Source: Acidimicrobiia bacterium
Lineage (GTDB): Bacteria > Actinomycetota > Acidimicrobiia > Acidimicrobiales > CATQHL01
DNA: 10,008 nt
Reading direction: 5' to 3'
Assembly: GCA_021296435.1 (NCBI GenBank)
Contig: JAGWAK010000044.1
Span: 1-10,008, forward strand
Under the pieces are notes generated by a model. The model ran no database searches. It was not told the origin of the DNA and worked only from the letters and a program-made list of their open reading frames with translations. Shown here in pieces: positions 5,929 through 10,008 of this stretch; positions within the stretch are counted from its first letter, which is position 1, and each line of letters begins with the position of its first letter. A program made the translations under genes and the position numbers.

Positions 5929-6852
5929 TCAGCGCAGCGTCGCGCAGAGCGAGTCCATGAACGCCTCGGGTTGCACGTGGGTCACCACCGATGCGTTCGG
6001 GGCCTTGCCTGTCACACCGAGGTGGTCGACGATGGTTTGGCCCCGCGCCGGGCCGTCGCCCGTGACGACCTCCACGTAGCGGTCCTCCGTCTCGGCGATC
6101 GACGGGTCGAGGGCGACGGCCATCGCCAGCGGATCGGGCAGGTCGAAGCCGCGGATGCCGAGCATTCCCTCCACGAACTCGGTGAGCGTGCTCTGGATGT
6201 CGCAAACGAAATCGGAGTACGGGGTGCCGATCGCCCGGAGCCGCGCCTCCCCGTCGGGGTTCACGAAGGCGCAGGTCCAGGACACATCCCACCCCACCAT
6301 CGTGATCGGCATACCGGATTCGAAGACGATTCGGGCCGCCTCGGGGTCGACGTAGATGTTGAACTCGGCTGCCGGCGTGATGTTGCCGGGGAGCCGGCCG
6401 GTGCCGCCCATGATGTAGCAGCGCTTCACGGCGCCGGCCAGTTCGGGTTCACGCAGCAGGGCCGTGCCCAGGTTGGACAGCGGCCCCAGGGTCACCAGGG
6501 TGATCTCGCCAGGAGAGCCGCAGATGGTCTCAACCAGCACGTCCACTGCGTGACCGTCGGCGGGAGTGCGCCCGGTGAGATCCAGGCCGATGTCGCCCAG
6601 CCCGTCCTGCCCGTGCACGATCTCGGCGGTCACCGGCTCCCCGAAGATCGGCCGGGCCAGCCCGGCGTGCACCGGCACCGACGAGCCGCACAACTCGGTG
6701 GTGTAGAGGGCGTTCTGGATGCAGCGGTCCAGCGGCACGTTGCCCGCCACGATTGTCAGAGCCTCGACGTTGACGTCCGAAGTCCGCAACGCCATCACCA
6801 GCGCCACCGCGTCGTCTGAGGCCGTGTCGGTGTCGATCAGGAATCGGCGCAT
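5929..6852 (-). CDS. Inosine/uridine-preferring-type nucleoside hydrolase
   Basis: The 307-residue product belongs to the calcium-dependent nucleoside N-ribohydrolase family, which splits ribonucleosides into free base and ribose. The N-terminal metal motif reads DTDTASDDAVAL (7-18). It keeps the DxDxxxDD aspartates but has Thr-Ala where DTDPGxDD is usual. Other landmarks are MGG (148-150), EFNIYVDPEAA (163-173) and LPDPLAMAVALDP (238-250) with a late metal-ligand Asp240. The residue before that Asp is Pro, where many characterised members have His, so substrate preference may differ from inosine-uridine enzymes. The ATG at 6852 has GAGGAGGG a few bases upstream. It lies 24 bases after the adenosine deaminase stop, fitting a route from adenosine to inosine to hypoxanthine plus ribose. 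The family is firm; substrate is open. Confidence 0.92.
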   Translation of the reverse strand: MRRFLIDTDTASDDAVALVMALRTSDVNVEALTIVAGNVPLDRCIQNALYTTELCGSSVPVHAGLARPIFGEPVTAEIVHGQDGLGDIGLDLTGRTPADGHAVDVLVETICGSPGEITLVTLGPLSNLGTALLREPELAGAVKRCYIMGGTGRLPGNITPAAEFNIYVDPEAARIVFESGMPITMVGWDVSWTCAFVNPDGEARLRAIGTPYSDFVCDIQSTLTEFVEGMLGIRGFDLPDPLAMAVALDPSIAETEDRYVEVVTGDGPARGQTIVDHLGVTGKAPNASVVTHVQPEAFMDSLCATLR

Positions 6853-6876
6853 GGCACCCTCCTCGCTGTCGGGGCC

Positions 6877-7965
6877 TCAGCCGGTGCCCAGCGCCGCGTA
6901 GCCGGGCTTGATCACGTCGTCGATAAGCGCCAGCCGTTCGCCGAAGGGGATGAACGAACTCTTCATGGCATTGATCGTGAGCCAGCGCAGGTCGGCCATC
7001 GTCCAGCCGAAGGCCTCGGCGCAGAGATGCATCTCCTTGGTGAGGGACGTGTCGCTCATGAGGCGGTTGTCGGTGTTGATGGTCACCCGGAAGCGCAGGC
7101 GCCGGAGCAGGTCGATGGGGTGCTCGGCGATGGAGGGCGCCTGGGCGGTGTGCACGTTGGAGCTGGGGCAGAGCTCCAGGGGGATGCGCCGGTCCCGCAC
7201 GTAGGCGGCCAGTGGCCCCAGTCGAGGTGGCGCGTCGGGATCCGAGGCATCGACCTCGATGTCCTCGACGATGCGCACGCCGTGGCCGAGACGCTCGGTG
7301 CCGCAGTACTGCACCGCCTCCCAGATCGACGGCACGCCGAAGCCCTCCCCGGCGTGGATCGTGAAGTGAAAGTTGGCCCGCTGCAGGTACTGAAAGGCGG
7401 CGATGTGCCGGGTCGGCGGGTGGCCCGCCTCGGCGCCGGCGATGTCGAAGCCGACGATGCCGTCGTTGCGGTGGCGCACCGCCAACTCGGCCACCTCGAG
7501 GGCGTGCGCCGCGTGGCGCATGGCACACAGCAGCCCGACCACGCGGATGTTGCGTCCCCGGCTGCCGGCGGCGAAGCCCTCCAGCACACTGCGCACCACC
7601 TCGTCCATGCCGAGCCCCCGCTCGGTGTGCAACTCGGGCGCGAATCGCACCTCCGCGAACACGACGCCGTCGGCGGCGAGATCCTCAGCGCACTCGGCGG
7701 CCACGCGGGCGATGGCGTCGGGCGTCTGCATGACGCCGACGGTGTGGACGAACGTCTCCAGGTAGGCCTCGAGGCTGTCGCCCGAGGCGGCCCGGGTCAT
7801 CCAACGGCCCAGTTCGCCGGCGTCGCCGGTGGGCAGGTTCCCGTAACCCGTCTCGGCGGCCAGTTCCACGATGGTGGCGGGCCGGAGGCCGCCGTCGAGG
7901 TGGTCGTGCAGCAGCGCCTTGGGAGCCTGCCGGATCTCCTCGAAGGACGGAGTTGCGGCGTTCAC
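6877..7965 (-). CDS. add: Adenosine deaminase
   Basis: The 362-residue product deaminates adenosine and deoxyadenosine to inosine and deoxyinosine using one zinc ion. It shows the zinc-binding LLHDHLDGGL with His20 and His22, AEVRFAPELH (104-113), HAGE (204-207) with the third His ligand and catalytic Glu, GHG around His228, CPSSNV (266-271), and NTDNRLMS (297-304) with zinc ligand Asp299. Classical enzymes have a second Asp after this residue; the Asn seen here matches what I recall of actinobacterial members. The GTG at 7965 overlaps the deoA stop as GTGA and sits a normal distance before HDH. The longer open frame upstream is antisense-like, Arg/Gly-rich sequence inside deoA and is rejected. 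Translational coupling to deoA is likely. Confidence 0.94.
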   Translation of the reverse strand: MNAATPSFEEIRQAPKALLHDHLDGGLRPATIVELAAETGYGNLPTGDAGELGRWMTRAASGDSLEAYLETFVHTVGVMQTPDAIARVAAECAEDLAADGVVFAEVRFAPELHTERGLGMDEVVRSVLEGFAAGSRGRNIRVVGLLCAMRHAAHALEVAELAVRHRNDGIVGFDIAGAEAGHPPTRHIAAFQYLQRANFHFTIHAGEGFGVPSIWEAVQYCGTERLGHGVRIVEDIEVDASDPDAPPRLGPLAAYVRDRRIPLELCPSSNVHTAQAPSIAEHPIDLLRRLRFRVTINTDNRLMSDTSLTKEMHLCAEAFGWTMADLRWLTINAMKSSFIPFGERLALIDDVIKPGYAALGTG

Positions 7966-9254
7966 GCCCGCCCGCCGGCGGTGACGCGGTCCAGCACCAG
8001 GGGTCGCGGCGGACCGGCCTCCGCGGCGACCTCGAAGCCACCCTCCAGGGCCGCCAGCGCGCTCGGCATCAGGGATTCGTCGGTGGTGTGCAACTCCAGC
8101 AGCGGCTCGCCGGCGCGCACCACATCGCCCTCGGCGGCCCGGCACACCACACCGGCGGTGGGGCTCACCGGATCCTCCTTGCGGGCGCGCCCGGCTCCGA
8201 GCCGCCAGGCTGCGATGCCCACGGCCAGGGCGTCGAGTCGGACCAGCACGCCGTCAGCCGGCGCGGACACCGTCTCGACGACCGGCGCCCACGGCAACTC
8301 GGCATCCGGGTTGCCCCCCTGGGCGGCGATCATGGCGCGCCAGACGTCCATCGCCGCACCCGAGGCCAGAACCTCTGCGGGGTCGGCGTCCAGGCCGGCC
8401 AGCTCGACCATCTCCCGTGCGAGGGCAAGCGTCACCTCGACCAGGTCGTCCGGCCCGCCCCCGGCGAGCGTCTCGACCGACTCGCGCACCTCCAGGGCGT
8501 TGCCGGCGGTCCGCCCCAGCACGGTGTCCATCCCCGTCAGCAGCGCCGCGGTGCGTACGCCGTGGGACTCGCCGATAGTGACCATTGCCTCGGCCAACTG
8601 GCGGGCGATGGCGTGGGTCTTCATGAAGGCGCCCGATCCGACCTTGACGTCCAGCACCAGGGCGCTGGTGCCCTCGGCGATCTTCTTGCTCATGATGGAA
8701 CTGGCGATCAGCGGGATCGACGGCACCGTGCCGGTGACGTCCCGCAAGGCGTAGATGCGCCGGTCGGCGGGCGCCAGGCCCGCGCCCGCAGCGCAGATCA
8801 CCGCACCCACATCGGCGAGTTGGGCCAGGATCTCGGCGTTGGAGAGCGAGGCCCGCCAGCCGGGGATGGCCTCCAGCTTGTCCAGCGTGCCCCCGCTGTG
8901 GCCCAGGCCCCGGCCCGAGAGTTGCGGCACCGCCGCCCCACAGGCCGCCATCAGCGGCGCCAGCACGAGCGAAACCTTGTCGCCGACGCCGCCGGTGGAG
9001 TGCTTGTCCACGGTGGGGTGCTCGAGGCCCGAGAGGTCGAGGCGCTCCCCGGAGTCGATCATGGCCTGGGTCCAGACCGCCAGCTCGTCGGGCTCCATGG
9101 CCTGGAAGTAGATGGCCATGAGCAGCGCTGAGGCCTGCTCGTCGGGAATGCGCCCGTTGGTGTAGCCGTCGATGAACCAGACGATCTCGTCGGGCCCCAG
9201 CGCCTGCCCGTCCCTCTTGGCGCAGATCAGGTCGACGACGGAGAAGTCGCTCAC
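7962..9254 (-). CDS. deoA: Thymidine / pyrimidine-nucleoside phosphorylase
   Basis: The 430-residue product phosphorolyses thymidine (and possibly uridine or deoxyuridine) to base and (deoxy)ribose 1-phosphate. The phosphate-binding KHSTGGVGDK spans 84-93 and the family signature SGRGLGHSGGTLDKLE spans 113-128. The active-site residues His85, Arg171, Ser186 and Lys190 fall at the same numbers as in E. coli DeoA. The C-terminal domain (about 330-425) is normal, so it is full length. The start is GTG at 9254, overlapping the cdd stop as GTGA; no good ribosome binding site is visible, which supports coupling. It accepts products of cytidine deaminase. Strict thymidine phosphorylase and broader pyrimidine-nucleoside phosphorylase (Pdp) cannot be distinguished by these motifs, so the symbol is a best choice. 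Confidence 0.93.
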   Translation of the reverse strand: MSDFSVVDLICAKRDGQALGPDEIVWFIDGYTNGRIPDEQASALLMAIYFQAMEPDELAVWTQAMIDSGERLDLSGLEHPTVDKHSTGGVGDKVSLVLAPLMAACGAAVPQLSGRGLGHSGGTLDKLEAIPGWRASLSNAEILAQLADVGAVICAAGAGLAPADRRIYALRDVTGTVPSIPLIASSIMSKKIAEGTSALVLDVKVGSGAFMKTHAIARQLAEAMVTIGESHGVRTAALLTGMDTVLGRTAGNALEVRESVETLAGGGPDDLVEVTLALAREMVELAGLDADPAEVLASGAAMDVWRAMIAAQGGNPDAELPWAPVVETVSAPADGVLVRLDALAVGIAAWRLGAGRARKEDPVSPTAGVVCRAAEGDVVRAGEPLLELHTTDESLMPSALAALEGGFEVAAEAGPPRPLVLDRVTAGGRA

Positions 9255-9664
9255 AGGTCGTCGGGGCCGAAGGCTTCGGGCAGCAGGTCGGCCAGCGAGG
9301 CGTCGCGGTTGATCACCAGTTCGGGGCCGCCGACCTCATACAGGACCTGCCGGCAGCGCCCGCAGGGCTTGCCCGGCGGCAGGGCGTCGAGGTCGTAGCC
9401 GCCGACCACCGCCATCGCCACCAGCCGTCCACCGCCGGTCGTGTGCAGCGCGCACACCAGCGAGCACTCCGCGCACAGCCCCAGCCCGTAGGAGGCGTTC
9501 TCGGCGTTGCAGCCCACCAGGATCCGCCCGTCGTCCACCAGCCCCGCGGCACCCACGTGGTAGCGGGAGTACGGGCAGTAGGCGTTGGCGGCCACGGCCC
9601 GGGCGCGCCGGAAGAGGTCATCCCAGTCCGCCTCGGCGGCCGTGACCGAACCGCCTGCGGTCAT
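9251..9664 (-). CDS. cdd: Cytidine deaminase
   Basis: The 137-residue product is a small, tetramer-type cytidine/deoxycytidine deaminase producing uridine/deoxyuridine. Substrate-binding NAENASYG spans 53-60. The zinc site is CAE (64-66, Cys ligand with the catalytic Glu66) and PCGRC with Cys101 and Cys104. This three-cysteine zinc set is typical of the short tetrameric class. The ATG at 9664 overlaps the permease stop as ATGA and has no obvious ribosome binding site, so translation probably depends on the upstream gene. Its uridine/deoxyuridine product feeds the phosphorylase encoded next. The longer frame upstream lies wholly within the permease gene and is rejected. Confidence 0.95.
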   Translation of the reverse strand: MTAGGSVTAAEADWDDLFRRARAVAANAYCPYSRYHVGAAGLVDDGRILVGCNAENASYGLGLCAECSLVCALHTTGGGRLVAMAVVGGYDLDALPPGKPCGRCRQVLYEVGGPELVINRDASLADLLPEAFGPDDL

Positions 9665-10008
9665 TGCTGCTGGCCGCGCCGGTAACGCATGCCGTCCGCG
9701 GCGGGCATGCGCAGCTTGGAGGTGTAGAAGAGCAGCACCAGCAGCACCGTGATGTAGGGCAGAGCCTGGGGGAACTGCTTGGGCACCGTCTCCGTGGCGT
9801 AGTGCCACACGGCGAAGCCGCCTGCGGCGATGGCCAGCCCGGCCGCGGCCCGGTACCGGCGGCGGCCGAGGAAGACCAGCGCCATGAGACCGAGAGCCAG
9901 CACCACCATCAGCAGCAGCCCGTGCACCGCGGGCCGGTCTCGCAACTGCAGCGTGTCGGTGAAGCCGAACAGCAGCCCGCCGAGGGCGGCGCCCACGGGT
10001 CGCCAGTT
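9661..10008 (-). CDS. Nucleoside ABC transporter permease, C-terminal part (runs off the window)
   Basis: Only the last 115 residues are visible; the frame is open to the window edge, so the start lies outside. The visible part begins NWRPVGAALGGLLFGFTDTLQLR-like sequence and contains hydrophobic segments around VHGLLLMVVLALGLMALVFL and LPYITVLLVLLFYTS. It ends with the short basic tail SKLRMPAADGMRYRRG. This matches the C-terminus of BmpA-associated nucleoside/simple-sugar ABC permeases (NupQ/YufQ type). It would sit in the cytoplasmic membrane with a partner permease, ATPase and lipoprotein presumably encoded beyond 10008. Its stop overlaps the cdd start by four bases, linking uptake with the salvage enzymes. 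Confidence 0.85.
   Translation of the reverse strand, partial: NWRPVGAALGGLLFGFTDTLQLRDRPAVHGLLLMVVLALGLMALVFLGRRRYRAAAGLAIAAGGFAVWHYATETVPKQFPQALPYITVLLVLLFYTSKLRMPAADGMRYRRGQQQ

Larger units (their letters stand above)
3978..10008 (-). other. Nucleoside uptake and salvage operon (including pseudouridine breakdown)
   Basis: Seven minus-strand genes run permease-cdd-deoA-add-hydrolase-kinase-psuG. Junctions are ATGA (9661-9664), GTGA (9251-9254), GTGA (7962-7965), a 24-base gap, TGAATG (5926-5931) and a 127-base gap with hairpins. No promoter is visible inside; the start of the unit lies beyond the right edge. A single transcript down to the kinase gene is well supported by spacing; inclusion of psuG is likely but less sure. 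Confidence 0.8.

Noticed and set aside
5002..6819. Long plus-strand open frame of 605 codons opposite the kinase and nucleoside hydrolase genes
   Set aside because: It is antisense to two genes with complete family motifs, is Arg/Gly/His/Val-rich with no recognisable domain, and has no good start signal. Long antisense frames are expected in very GC-rich DNA.
7966..8145. N-terminal extension of the adenosine deaminase frame
   Set aside because: It lies wholly within the deoA C-terminus and is Arg/Gly-rich. The GTG at 7965 gives a normal-length enzyme.
7027..8754. Long plus-strand open frame of 575 codons opposite add and deoA
   Set aside because: It is a shadow of two clearly real genes; composition is low-complexity and shows no domain.

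Overview
This is a gene-dense, very GC-rich window (about 70 percent GC by eye) with frequent GTG starts. Its gene content and the order ABC nucleoside permease - cdd - deoA - add point to an actinobacterium-like chromosome. The order is a recurrent actinobacterial arrangement from general knowledge, and the adenosine deaminase carries the NTDNRLMS motif I associate with that group. I cannot assign a genus.

Left part (1-3129): a short palindromic repeat at 29-57 is followed by a minus-strand pair, an acyl-ACP thioesterase-like protein and a membrane-anchored polysaccharide deacetylase, coupled through a GTGA start/stop overlap. Diverging from them on the plus strand is an SMP-30/gluconolactonase-family protein. 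Its stop codon is interlocked with that of a convergent P-II regulator gene (glnB) inside one CTAG tetranucleotide. A spacer of 200 bases then separates glnB from a divergent 108-residue protein that I do not recognise.

Right part (3978-10008): a minus-strand run reads, in transcription order, nucleoside ABC-transporter permease (3' end only) - cytidine deaminase - thymidine/pyrimidine phosphorylase - adenosine deaminase - nucleoside hydrolase - PfkB-family sugar/nucleoside kinase - pseudouridine-5'-phosphate glycosidase. The genes are joined by 4-base start/stop overlaps, a TGAATG junction, or short gaps. The one loose junction, before psuG, holds a hairpin and a second copy of the palindromic repeat. 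Together these genes would import nucleosides, deaminate cytidine and adenosine, split pyrimidine and purine nucleosides into base and sugar (or sugar phosphate), and break down pseudouridine through its 5'-phosphate, feeding pentose phosphate and base pools.

I see no CRISPR array, toxin-antitoxin pair, transposase, phage gene, tRNA or rRNA. The most notable points are the joining of a pseudouridine-catabolic pair to a general nucleoside-salvage operon, the two repeat copies, and several deviations from family motifs. Nothing here clearly amounts to an undescribed system.
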